Assembly: GCA_016716135.1 (NCBI GenBank)
Contig: JADJWX010000002.1
Span: forward strand, 62,001-126,000
Direction of reading: 5' to 3'
Length of the DNA stretch: 64,000 nucleotides
Source: Lewinellaceae bacterium
GTDB lineage: Bacteria; Bacteroidota; Bacteroidia; Chitinophagales; Saprospiraceae
Shown here: one piece after another, positions 36,526 to 45,160 of the stretch
Position numbering within the stretch: the stretch's first letter is position 1
Layout of the letters: each line of letters begins with the position of its first letter
Made by a program: the position numbers and the translations under genes
The notes under the pieces: model-generated
The model's input: only the letters and a program-made list of their open reading frames with translations
What the model was told of the DNA's origin: nothing
Databases searched by the model: none

Positions 36526-37089
36526 ATGGCTATGGGACAACAACATGGGCGTTTTGCCGACCGGACGTTCGAGGGGACGGAAGTCCGGTTTCTGGAAATA
36601 CGCGGAACCGGCACCACCGGAAAGTGGCTATTTGAAATACGGGCGCTGGAGCGAGCAGGAGCCCACACGAAGCGAACACGTTTCCTGGTGGAATTCCTGC
36701 CCAAAGCCTACCGGCTCAGCCGGCTGGGCATGGTAGGGCAGGGGAGCGAAATCGGGATTGCTGAAATGACCGGGCTTCTGGAGGTGCCGGAGGACATCAA
36801 AACTGCCTTCGAGGGGCACATCCGCCAAGAGTGCGAGCGCCGCCGGATAACGCTGCGCCGCACCCGGCAAGGCCCCGGCTACCTGCTGCGCCAGCTGGCG
36901 ACGCTGCTGATTAACGCCGAAATCCGACCCGCTACGAAAGCCGAACGAGAGGTACTGGACATTATCCGGCGCCATCTGGAAAATCCGGTTTTCATCCACC
37001 GGGTGAAGGGCGCCACGGACCAGTACCATTTTGGGGACGAGCACATCGGCAGATTCTTTATGAAAGAAACCCCGGCTTACCAGGAATAA
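36526..37089 (+). CDS. Unrecognised 187-residue protein, first gene of the rightward module
   Basis: I start at MAMGQQHGRFADRTF rather than an earlier ATG that precedes the likely leader. The chain is basic and mixed alpha/beta (VRFLEIRGTGTTGKWLFEIR, HIRQECERRRITLRRTRQG, ATKAEREVLDIIRRHLENP). The basic character suggests nucleic-acid binding. No family recognised; 24 bases separate it from the next gene. Confidence 0.45.
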   Translation: MAMGQQHGRFADRTFEGTEVRFLEIRGTGTTGKWLFEIRALERAGAHTKRTRFLVEFLPKAYRLSRLGMVGQGSEIGIAEMTGLLEVPEDIKTAFEGHIRQECERRRITLRRTRQGPGYLLRQLATLLINAEIRPATKAEREVLDIIRRHLENPVFIHRVKGATDQYHFGDEHIGRFFMKETPAYQE

Positions 37090-37113
37090 GCGAACAATTA
37101 AACAGTAGGCAAT

Positions 37114-38593
37114 ATGGATATTACACCAGGTCGGAACCCACAAGATTGGGCCGCGTTCAACAGCCGCTTCCGGCTGCTGCTTTCTCCCCTTATTTCCTCC
37201 CTTTGCTTCCTCGTGGTCGTGCTGGGGAGCGTGTACGGCATGAAAAAGATGCTGGAACCGCAGTTTCCCGGCATCGGGCTATGGGTGGCCGTGGTCATCG
37301 CGTTCGTGGTGCAACGGCTCAACGGCGTGTCGGTGCATTTCAGCACCAGGATGATCGCCGCGGCTTTCCTGCCCAAGTCGGAAAAACAAAGTCTCGAAAA
37401 CCAGCGCGTGGCCGGGGTGGACATCACGATCGGCATCCTGTGCCTCTGCCTGACGGCCAGCATCTGCACCGTGGATTTTATCGTCAACCGCGAAGGCAAC
37501 CACGAGGCCGTGGAACGGATGACGGTCAAACCGGAAGAAAAGGTCGTGGATACGGCTCCGCACGACAAGGTGCTGAACCTGGCCGAAAAAGCCCGAAGCG
37601 CCGAAAAAGCCGCCGAAGACCGCGAACGCGCCGCCTGGAGCACAAAGGTGGATGCCGAGGTCAACAAGGAAAAGCGGCGGCTGGAATCGCGCAAGAAACG
37701 CCTCGCTGGGGTAGGGGCAAACTGGGCGCATGTGGAAACCCGGCAAATCAACGCGCAGTTGGCCGGACTGGAGAAAAAGCGCCGCGAACGCAAAGCGGAA
37801 TTCTTGCCCAAAACCAGCAACCTGGCCGAAAAGGAAAAAGCCCTGGCCGACATCGCCGCCCAGCAAAGCAGCCTGCTACTCGGGCAACAAACCCAGGCGA
37901 GCGAGGCTAACACCCGCGCCCTGGGCGACTACGAGGCGCGCAAGGAATCGCGCAAAAGCGGCATGTTCCTGATCTATCTGGCCGGCATGTTTCTGTGGCA
38001 TATCTGCCACGGGATGCGGCAGTACCGCGCGCTCAAGTTCGACGAAAAGCACCCCGACGGCGAAAGCCCGCTGATCGAGATTTTCAAAACCATCGGCAAC
38101 GGGCTGAACAATGCCCTCTGGACCGTCCGGGCGAAAATCTACGACTGGCTGCCGGAAGACGAAATCCGCGATGCGGCCAAAAAAGACCTGCTGGCCAAGG
38201 TGCAAACCGATCTCTGCCAGGAGGTATTCCAATTCGTGACCAACAACCAGGGCGTAAACGAAATGGCGATCTACCTCGCCTTGAAACATCGCGACCTGAA
38301 CGAAGTACGCCAATCGCTCCGGGTGCTGAAAACCGCTCGCCTGCTATTCGAGAACAGCGGCCTTTGGACAGCCGACAAACACCAGGCCCAGTTTTTTTGA
38401 CCTGACGGGAAGTGAGCGCGGCGGAGCAGACAAACGCCTTGAAAACCAATCCCCAAACACCAAATTCATCATCGACGAAACCTTCATCCGGGCCTTGATA
38501 GACGACCTGCTGGCCGCCCGGAATTTCATCCGGGATAAAGCCCAGATCGACCTGTTGATCCGGGAATTAGAAACAACCATTCAATTTGTTTGA
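37114..38593 (+). CDS. Multi-span membrane protein with long coiled coil, C-terminus frameshifted
   Basis: Three or four N-terminal helices (FRLLLSPLISSLCFLVVVLG, GLWVAVVIAFVVQRL, IGILCLCLTASICTV), then about 150 residues of charged coiled coil (LNLAEKARSAEKAAEDRER, KRRLESRKKRLAG), one more helix (GMFLIYLAGMFLWHICHG) and a winged-helix-like end (VNEMAIYLALKHRDLNEVR). The frame stops at a run of seven T (38392-38398); with six it continues FFDLTGSERGGAD to 38593, giving about 493 residues. A membrane-bound regulator or DNA tether is possible; unproven. Confidence 0.5.
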
Positions 38594-38594
38594 T

Positions 38595-39281
38595 ATGACA
38601 CTCGCCGAATTGGACGAACACATCAAAACCTTCAAACGCCGGGTCAACGACCTGCAACTGAGCGAAGCCCAGCGCGCCGCGTTCCAGGCTGCCCTGGAAG
38701 GGGCGGAAAAGCAGCGGCAGGAACTGCTGGCCGCGCAGGCGCTCGCCGTGCCGCCTAAACCGCAGCGAACGATTCTCAAACCGCCGGTGGATACCCAAGC
38801 GGGTACATTGCCCATAACGCCGCCGGTTGCCATCGAGCCGGATCCGGCCGCGACACCACCGGAAGTGCCGGCGCCCACCGGTCGCCTTGAAAAAAAAACC
38901 CTGGTTCGCTCGTCTGCCCCAGTTGTGGGTACTGTTTCGACGCTGGGCCCTAATCCAGCTTCGATCGTGGTGGAGTGCGATTTGGAAGGTTTATCGAGGT
39001 CAGTGATCGTTTTCCGTTGGGGCAAGACGGAGGAGCGGTTGTCACCCGGCGTGGCGATGGGACGGTTTAAGGCGCGGGTGGCGGATGTGGCACGGTTGAA
39101 GAATAGGAAAATGGAGGAGAGCCGGTGTTTTAGAAGGGCGTTGGGGTATTATGTGGGGTTGTGTCGGTTTGCGGGTCGGGAGCTTACTCCAGTGGACTTT
39201 GGTTTCCGAGGCAGTAAAGCCAACGTCCTGCAAAACATCCCGGAGGCTTGCCGGAATCAAAAACTACAGATGAATGCCTGA
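38595..39281 (+). CDS. Unrecognised coiled-coil protein
   Basis: 228 residues. An N-terminal coiled coil (LAELDEHIKTFKRRVNDLQL), an Ala/Pro-rich linker with several PP motifs, and a basic C-terminal domain (RFKARVADVARLKNRKMEES, CRFAGRELTPVDFGFRGSK). Starts one base after the stop of the extended membrane protein frame, which supports that extension. Possible partner of the membrane protein. Confidence 0.45.
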   Translation: MTLAELDEHIKTFKRRVNDLQLSEAQRAAFQAALEGAEKQRQELLAAQALAVPPKPQRTILKPPVDTQAGTLPITPPVAIEPDPAATPPEVPAPTGRLEKKTLVRSSAPVVGTVSTLGPNPASIVVECDLEGLSRSVIVFRWGKTEERLSPGVAMGRFKARVADVARLKNRKMEESRCFRRALGYYVGLCRFAGRELTPVDFGFRGSKANVLQNIPEACRNQKLQMNA

Positions 39282-39763
39282 AAAATATCTCTTGGTGGCG
39301 ATGGAAGATCGGTCGGGTACCGGAGGGCCGTTTGTCTGGAGGGTGTGCCCAAATTTGGCGGCGGGGGGAAGGGCGGCTGTGCGGGAGAATCTCGCTTTTT
39401 GTTTAGGGAAGTGGGATCAAAAGAAGGTTTTATGACAGACCTAGGGAGTGTTCGGAAATGTTTGACGCACTTTTTTTGGCGGCGGGGCGCTTGGCCCTCA
39501 CCCCAAAGTACGGTCTTGAGACGTGGCTAAGGCCATATAACTCAAATTTCTAACCAAGGGCTAAAGGGTTCACCAAATAGTTCTTTCAATCCACATTGGG
39601 TGGCTTTCCGGCTAAAGGCCAGTCTTTTCCAACTTTTTTCATTGCAGTGTAAAGTCAGGTACAATTGCCGGAGCAAAGCCTCATCACTGTTTCACGCTCC
39701 TTTTGTTTCAAAAACCGATTTGTAAAAAAAATCCGAAAATTTTTTTTTCTGCATCTTTTTTTC
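39282..39763. other. Gene-free stretch at the junction of the GC-rich module and AT-rich cargo
   Basis: About 480 bases with no frame I believe in. The composition changes from GC-rich to AT-rich across it, with poly-A/T runs near 39720-39760. No terminal repeats or tRNA duplication seen. It is the likely left junction of the histidine/tRNA cargo. Confidence 0.4.
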
Positions 39764-39771
39764 TAAATTTG
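39764..39771 (+). promoter_or_regulatory. Putative -7 element of the tRNA-His promoter
   Basis: TAAATTTG matches the -7 TAnnTTTG consensus exactly and lies 55 bases upstream of the mature tRNA 5' end. The -33 region is a run of T and is not decisive. It is the only promoter-like site upstream of both the tRNA and the HisRS gene. Confidence 0.45.
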
Positions 39772-39825
39772 CGCTCTCGTTTTATGAGCAAATTGGGAAC
39801 TTAAAGGAAAAATAGAATATGATCT

Positions 39826-39899
39826 CCCTCCGTAGTTCAGTTGGTTAGAATGCCAGATTGTGGATCTGGAGGTCACCAGTTCGAATCTGGTCGGAGGGA
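39826..39899 (+). tRNA. tRNA-His (GTG) without the G-1:C73 pair
   Basis: All arms fold: acceptor CCCTCCG/CGGAGGG, T8-A9, D-stem GTTC/GAAT, anticodon stem CCAGA/TCTGG with loop TTGTGGA (anticodon GTG), variable AGGTC, T-stem ACCAG/CTGGT. The base before position 1 is T and the discriminator is A, so the bacterial histidine identity pair G-1:C73 is replaced by T-1 and A73. CCA is not encoded. The loss of G-1 together with A73 is known from a group of alphaproteobacteria that have a matching divergent HisRS. A HisRS gene of that look follows 66 bases downstream. Confidence 0.88.
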
Positions 39900-39913
39900 C
39901 AACAATTGAGGGG

Positions 39914-39945
39914 CATTACTCTTTCATAGAGTAATGCTTTTTTTT
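39914..39945 (+). terminator. Terminator-like hairpin between tRNA-His and HisRS
   Basis: Perfect 10-bp stem GCATTACTCT/AGAGTAATGC with a five-base loop and eight T residues after it. The HisRS start codon follows 20 bases later, too close for an independent promoter, so HisRS expression must read through this hairpin or come from processing of the tRNA transcript. Confidence 0.7.
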
Positions 39946-39965
39946 GATCTAACAAACTCAAGAAA

Positions 39966-41556
39966 ATGGAAAATAAGAAAAGAGGTATTATTCCAAGAAA
40001 AATCAAAGGCTTCCGAGACATTGACCCAAGTTTAAACCAACTCAAGTGGGCAATAGTTGACGGGGCAAGAAAAGTTTACAAAGCGTATGGCTTTGAACAT
40101 TGGGACACACCTATTTTGGAATATGCTGATTCATTAGGTAAGTATATGCCGGGCGAAGGGATTACAACCGAAGGTCAGGTTGCGGAAGGCGTTTACTCGT
40201 TCCGCAATCCAGAACAAGAGCCGGTTTTCGATGAAAAAGGAAATGAACTCAAAGACAGTAACAATTTTGACAAAGTAATTTATGAAAATCACTTTGTCGC
40301 CCTGCGATATGACCTTACCGCACCATTAGCACGGTTGTATGCTGAACAGCTTTGGCAGGATAAACTGAAAGGGTTGGTGAAAACCGAAAAGGCCCCACTG
40401 TTTCGCAGGTATCAGTTTGGGCCAGTTTTCCGATTTGAAGTAAAAATTGACCCAGGAAGATTTAGAGAGTTTTGGCAATTAGATTTTGATTCTGTCGGCA
40501 CAAGTGATGTTTCTGCTGATGCCGAAGTTTGTATGGTTCTCTCTGATGCATTGGAAAAAATTGGACTGAAAAGAGGTAGTTACATTATAAAAGTAAACAA
40601 CCGAAAAGTGTTGAAAGGGTTTCTCAAAAACATAGGGGTGATTGATGAAGAAATAGAGAAAAACATTTTAAGGGTGGTTGATAAGTTAGACAAAATTGGA
40701 TTTGACGGAATGCAGCAAGAATTGGGTATGGGAAGAACCGATTTATCAGGTGCAGCGATCAAAGGTTTGGAATTATCATCCGATTTGATTAAGAACATCA
40801 CTGATTTTTTTAAAAATTTCAAGGAAACTAAAAGCAGGAAAAATATATTAGAACGATTAAACAACCTAACGATTGCAAATGCATCTTCACTCAAGGGGTT
40901 GAGGAATTGCGTAAAATTGATAATGTTCTTTCCTCAATGGGTTACAACGAAAAAAGAGTAATATTTGACCCAACATTAGTCCGTGGTATGTCCTATTATA
41001 CAGGTCCTGTCTTTGAAGTAGAATCGAAGCAAACTTACAAAGACGAAAAAGGGAATGATAAAAAGGTCGGCTCGATCTGTGGCGGTGGGCGGTATGACGA
41101 CCTTGTTGAAAAATTGCTAGGTATCAAAGTTCCGGCTACGGGTGCATCCATTGGGGTAGACCGTTTAGCTGAATTATTACAGCTAACTAAGCAAGCATCA
41201 AGACAAATCTCTGGCCCTGTTTTAGTTGTTGTCTTTGATGATAATCTGATGCCTGAATATCAAAAAATTGCAAGCCAGTTACGCAAAGCAAAAATTGATG
41301 CAGAAGTGTATTACGGATATCAGAGAGGAATAAACAAACAATTAGCTTATGCCGACAAAAAGAATTGTCCAATTGCAATTCTATTAGGCGAAGATGAATT
41401 GAAAAAGGAGTTATCACAATTAAAGATTTGAAAATGGGAGAAGATATCGCAAGCGAATTCTCGGATAAAACTGAGTGGATGAAAAGAATACAATTTGAAG
41501 TAAAGAGAGTAGATCTAGTAAAAAAAATAAAAGAACTCATAAAAAACCATAAATAA
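39966..41556 (+). CDS. hisS: Histidyl-tRNA synthetase of divergent (alphaproteobacterial-like) type, two frameshifts
   Basis: Class II synthetase, about 530 residues once two missing G residues (near 40898 and 41412) are restored: SLKGVEELRKIDNVL and ELKKGVITIKDLKMG. Visible motifs: EYADSLGKYMPGEG, ALRYDLTAPLAR, RRYQFGPVFRFE...PGRFREFWQLDFD (motif 2), VRGMSYYTG (histidine A loop) and GGGRYDDL, then an anticodon-binding domain. The EYADSLGK and PGRFREFWQ signatures remind me of alphaproteobacterial HisRS, which recognise tRNA-His without G-1; this is from memory and needs a tree. It directly follows such a tRNA, so the pair may be orthogonal to the host pair. Confidence 0.8.
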
Positions 41557-41604
41557 AATTTCGCTATAGCAAGTTTAAACTTCGTTTTTCTCGATGGCAA
41601 AACT

Positions 41605-43278
41605 TTGACAATTGAAGATATAATCAATGTTGCTGAAAGAAAAGATTCTGTTGCATTTGCCGAAGGTATTGAGGATGCTATAAAAAAAAGAAGAACTAAA
41701 TTAGAATATCAACTCGAAAAATATCCTGAGATTGATGTTTATGGGACGAATGTGGGTTGTGGTGATTTAAAAGATACAACTATTACCTCAGAATCGTTTG
41801 AGGGTTATCAAGAGCGTTATATAAAAGCACACAACTGCGGAACAGGGGAGCCACTATCCGAAAAAATTGTCCGTGCAATTATGGTTATCCGTTTGAACTC
41901 ATTTGCAAAAAATTTATCTGCAATGAGATGGGAAACTTGCGAGCGGATGTTGGAAATGCTGAATAAGGAAGTTACACCTGAGATTTTAGAAGAAGGTTCT
42001 GTTGGTGCAAGTGGCGACTTAGTTCCGCTTGCAATGATGGCAGCCGCATTAATCGGACTACCCGAATCTTGGGCTTATTACAAAGGAGAAAGAATGCCTG
42101 CTCTTGAGGCGTTGGGAAAAGCAGGAATTAAAACCACAAAGCTCGGAGCAAAGGAAGCTATGGGCTTGACAAATGGTTCAAACTTTATTGCCGCATTCGG
42201 AGTATTTGCAGTTAGAGACGCCGAACTATTAATAAAAAATGCTTCCATATCCTCTGCGCTGTCACTGGAAGCAATAAGAGGTGAAAAGGATGCCTTTTCC
42301 AATCTTATAAATGATAACAGACCTCACGATGGGCAAGGTAAGATTGCTGACCAAATTAGAAACTTGATTAACGGGTCAAAAAGAACCACTGCTGAGGCGC
42401 AACTTGAACCATTTCCCAAACAATATAACGAAAGCATAAAAGTTCGTGTGCAGGACAGATACAGTTTCAGAGCTATTCCTCCTGTCCACGGTGCAGCAAC
42501 TGAAGCTGTAACAAAATTAAGGGAAGTGATTGAGATTGAAATCAATTCTGCAACTGATAACCCTTTATTTCAAGAAGAAGAAATAAAAAAAGAATATGTT
42601 CAAAGTAAATTGCGTGCAATAAAAGATAAACAAACGGGTGTTTCAACTTTAGAAAAACTAGAAACGGATGCTTACTTAGAAGAAAAGCTATTATGTGCTT
42701 ATAGTGGAGCAAATTTTCATGGACAGCCATTAGCTACAACTATTGATTATGCAAAATTGAGTATTACCGGATTAAGTTTAATTACCGATAAAAGAACTTT
42801 TTCATTACTGGACAAACATCTGAATTTTGGTTTACCCGGTGATTTGGCAAACGATGCCACCAAAGGCGACACTGGTTTGATGATTACACAATATGCAGGA
42901 GCAGCAAGGGTAGCCGAAAACAGAGTTTTATCAACACCTGCTTCTGTTATGTCAATTTCAACGGCTGCCAATCAAGAAGATTTTGTTTCAATGGGAAGCA
43001 TAGGTGCTATTCATCTTGCGAAAGTTATTCGAAATACACAAATTGTTATTGCTATTGAAATGCTTTGCGCTTTAAGAGGTTTACAAATTTCTTATAATTT
43101 CCTTCCCGAAAATATTAGAACTTTAGGAACAGGTACAAACCGAGTTTATGAATTTCTTAAAAGGGAGGAAAATTTGCCTCCTGTTTATGGTGATACATAC
43201 CTAAGAACCGAATTAGACAAAATTATTGAGTTAGTTCGAAATGGAAAATTGATTGATCTTGTTGAAGATTTATTGTAA
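41605..43278 (+). CDS. MIO-type aromatic amino acid ammonia-lyase or aminomutase (HAL/PAL-like)
   Basis: 557 residues from a TTG; the same frame runs upstream as ASLNFVFLDGKT, so the true start may be a few codons earlier. The self-cyclising Ala-Ser-Gly triad is at residues 135-137 (SVGASGDLVPLA). Other family marks: VYGTNVGCGDLK (catalytic Tyr loop), a LTNGSNF helix, RYSFRAIPPVHGA and SATDNPLF. The family removes ammonia from His, Phe or Tyr, or shifts the amino group to the beta carbon. The substrate cannot be read here. It sits between a HisRS and an exporter, not in a histidine-degradation (hut) operon, which argues for biosynthesis or modification. Confidence 0.85.
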   Translation: MTIEDIINVAERKDSVAFAEGIEDAIKKRRTKLEYQLEKYPEIDVYGTNVGCGDLKDTTITSESFEGYQERYIKAHNCGTGEPLSEKIVRAIMVIRLNSFAKNLSAMRWETCERMLEMLNKEVTPEILEEGSVGASGDLVPLAMMAAALIGLPESWAYYKGERMPALEALGKAGIKTTKLGAKEAMGLTNGSNFIAAFGVFAVRDAELLIKNASISSALSLEAIRGEKDAFSNLINDNRPHDGQGKIADQIRNLINGSKRTTAEAQLEPFPKQYNESIKVRVQDRYSFRAIPPVHGAATEAVTKLREVIEIEINSATDNPLFQEEEIKKEYVQSKLRAIKDKQTGVSTLEKLETDAYLEEKLLCAYSGANFHGQPLATTIDYAKLSITGLSLITDKRTFSLLDKHLNFGLPGDLANDATKGDTGLMITQYAGAARVAENRVLSTPASVMSISTAANQEDFVSMGSIGAIHLAKVIRNTQIVIAIEMLCALRGLQISYNFLPENIRTLGTGTNRVYEFLKREENLPPVYGDTYLRTELDKIIELVRNGKLIDLVEDLL

Positions 43279-43303
43279 AATATTTATTTTTTAAATATCT
43301 TGT

Positions 43304-44647
43304 TTGGTGGAGTTGACAGTGAGTAACTATACAACTTATAAATCTATTTTCAGATTAGCATTGCCCCTAATGCTAAGCAGAATACCCGAGATTCTTTTCT
43401 TTGTAATAAGTGCCGCATTCCTGGGGAATTATCCCGGCATGGGGTTAGAGAGTATTTCAACCGCCGTTGTCTTTTTCTTAACTATTGACACGTTCGCAGA
43501 CGGTTGGGTAACCTCAATGATTCAGACAAATTTTTCTGAAAAATTTGCTTTGAAAAATCACGCGGGCGTCAAAAACGGATTGTTTAATTCACTATTTTTA
43601 ATATTGCCTTTAAGCTTAGCGCTTTTTTCCATCGTAAGGTTAATCCTTCCGGTAGCTATGGATTATACTATTTCTGATCCCGAGATACGGTCCTTGACAA
43701 TTTCATATATAAAAATAAGGTGCTGGGGAATACCTTTTATCCTTTATAATTATATAGCGGTTGCCTTGATAATCGCGAACGGTAAAACAAGAATTATTCC
43801 CTTAATAACTCTTTTGCAGGTTGGAGTAACATTTTTAGGTAATTATCATTTTGTTTTTGTGGAATCTTTAGGAATAAAAGGAACTGCAATAAGCACCGTT
43901 CTGTCTGAATTTACAGGAGTTATTGGATACTCAATCGTGCTTTATTACCTATATAGTAAAATATTAATAGACACTCCAAGGTTTCAACTCCACCTTTCCG
44001 AAATTAAAAACCTCCTCAATTTTAACTACGCTTTTAGAAATACTTTCTCGATCTTATTTTGGTATCTTTTTTTTGCAATTATAACAATAACCGGGCAACA
44101 TAATTCAGCCGTTTCAGGAGTTGTAAAAAGTTTGTTCTCTCTAATGATATTCTCTATTTCTCCTTTCCGAAATACAGTAATAACTCTGTTAAGCAAAAGC
44201 ATTGCAGAGAAAAAATATTATAATATTTATGTATTGTTTAAAAGAGTTTCATTAGCATGTTTTATTACTGCTGCAATCACCTCTTTTTTAATCTTTGTTT
44301 TGCTTCAACCTTTAATGGGTTTGTATCTTGATAAAAGCCGGGTTGATATAGGAGCAGATGTTATAAAATGTATGATCCCCCTATGCCTTACGATTCCATT
44401 TGTTGAACCGTTTGCGCATATCTTAATTGCATCTTTAAACGCTTTAAAAAAGCGGGCTTTGCTGCTTTATATAGATTTTGGTGTGTCAATTTGCTATGTT
44501 ACTTTTGCTTATGTTCTTGCAGTTTTAATGAAACAACCTATTCAGATTATTTGGTTGGCAGAGCCTTTTTATGCGCTGTTGAATATAATTATTTGCTACT
44601 ACTTTTTTAAAAAATATATTTCAACAGGCAATCTTCAAGTAGTCTAA
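43304..44647 (+). CDS. MATE-family efflux protein
   Basis: 447 residues with twelve predicted helices in two halves, GTG start. It begins FRLALPLMLSRIPEILFFV with the ALPLMLSRIPE pattern of MATE helix 1, and the second half repeats it (FNYAFRNTFSILFWYLFFAI). MATE proteins export small organic cations or metabolites with Na+ or H+. It starts 25 bases after the lyase gene and precedes the PIN gene by 11, so it is cotranscribed. It likely exports the cluster's product or protects the producer. Confidence 0.75.
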   Translation: MVELTVSNYTTYKSIFRLALPLMLSRIPEILFFVISAAFLGNYPGMGLESISTAVVFFLTIDTFADGWVTSMIQTNFSEKFALKNHAGVKNGLFNSLFLILPLSLALFSIVRLILPVAMDYTISDPEIRSLTISYIKIRCWGIPFILYNYIAVALIIANGKTRIIPLITLLQVGVTFLGNYHFVFVESLGIKGTAISTVLSEFTGVIGYSIVLYYLYSKILIDTPRFQLHLSEIKNLLNFNYAFRNTFSILFWYLFFAIITITGQHNSAVSGVVKSLFSLMIFSISPFRNTVITLLSKSIAEKKYYNIYVLFKRVSLACFITAAITSFLIFVLLQPLMGLYLDKSRVDIGADVIKCMIPLCLTIPFVEPFAHILIASLNALKKRALLLYIDFGVSICYVTFAYVLAVLMKQPIQIIWLAEPFYALLNIIICYYFFKKYISTGNLQVV

Positions 44648-44658
44648 TAATTTAAAAT

Positions 44659-45078
44659 TTGAAAACTTCGAAATCAATAGTTGTCATTGATTCCAATATC
44701 TGGCTCAGTTTCTTGATTGGTAAAACAATTTCGAAACTCAAAGAAAGAATTGCCGAAGGTAAAATTGAAATTATTATTACCGATTTATTAATTGAAGAGA
44801 TAAAAGAAGTATCTCCACGAAAAAGATTTGAAAAATATTTTGATGATTCCGACGTAAGAAAATTCTTGAAATATCTAAAGTCTATCAGCATAAAAATCAA
44901 AATCGAATCAGAGGTATATATTTGCAGAGATGACAAAGATAATTATTTACTTGCATTAGCCCAGGATTGCAAAGCAGATTATATTGTTACTGGAGACAAA
45001 GACTTACTAACGCTTGAAAAATTCGGGGAAACTCAAATCATCCGTTTCAACGAATTCAATGAACTCTTTCAGCCATAG
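44659..45078 (+). CDS. PIN-domain ribonuclease-like protein
   Basis: 139 residues with TTG start. Acidic residues of the PIN fold: Asp11 in VVIDSNIW, Glu residues in LLIEEIKE, then CRDDKDNYLLALAQD and VTGDKDLL. It resembles the COG1569-type putative toxin PIN family, often found without a canonical antitoxin nearby; none is visible here. VapC-like PIN enzymes cut tRNA or rRNA. Its place between a MATE exporter and a HisRS fusion makes a tRNA target worth testing. Confidence 0.7.
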   Translation: MKTSKSIVVIDSNIWLSFLIGKTISKLKERIAEGKIEIIITDLLIEEIKEVSPRKRFEKYFDDSDVRKFLKYLKSISIKIKIESEVYICRDDKDNYLLALAQDCKADYIVTGDKDLLTLEKFGETQIIRFNEFNELFQP

Positions 45079-45160
45079 CTATTATGTAAGTTTTTCCGAT
45101 TCTGGTTTAGAAAGTTGCTACTCATAGTCACTGTTATGCTTTTTATAACTTTTTGAACAA

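Noticed and set aside
39345..39530. Short frame between the rightward module and the tRNA
   Set aside because: Gly/Arg-rich translation without a domain; composition fits non-coding DNA.
39826..39899. tRNA-His as the integration target with a duplicated 3' end
   Set aside because: I searched by eye for a second copy of its 3' half in the window and found none, so attachment at this tRNA is not supported.
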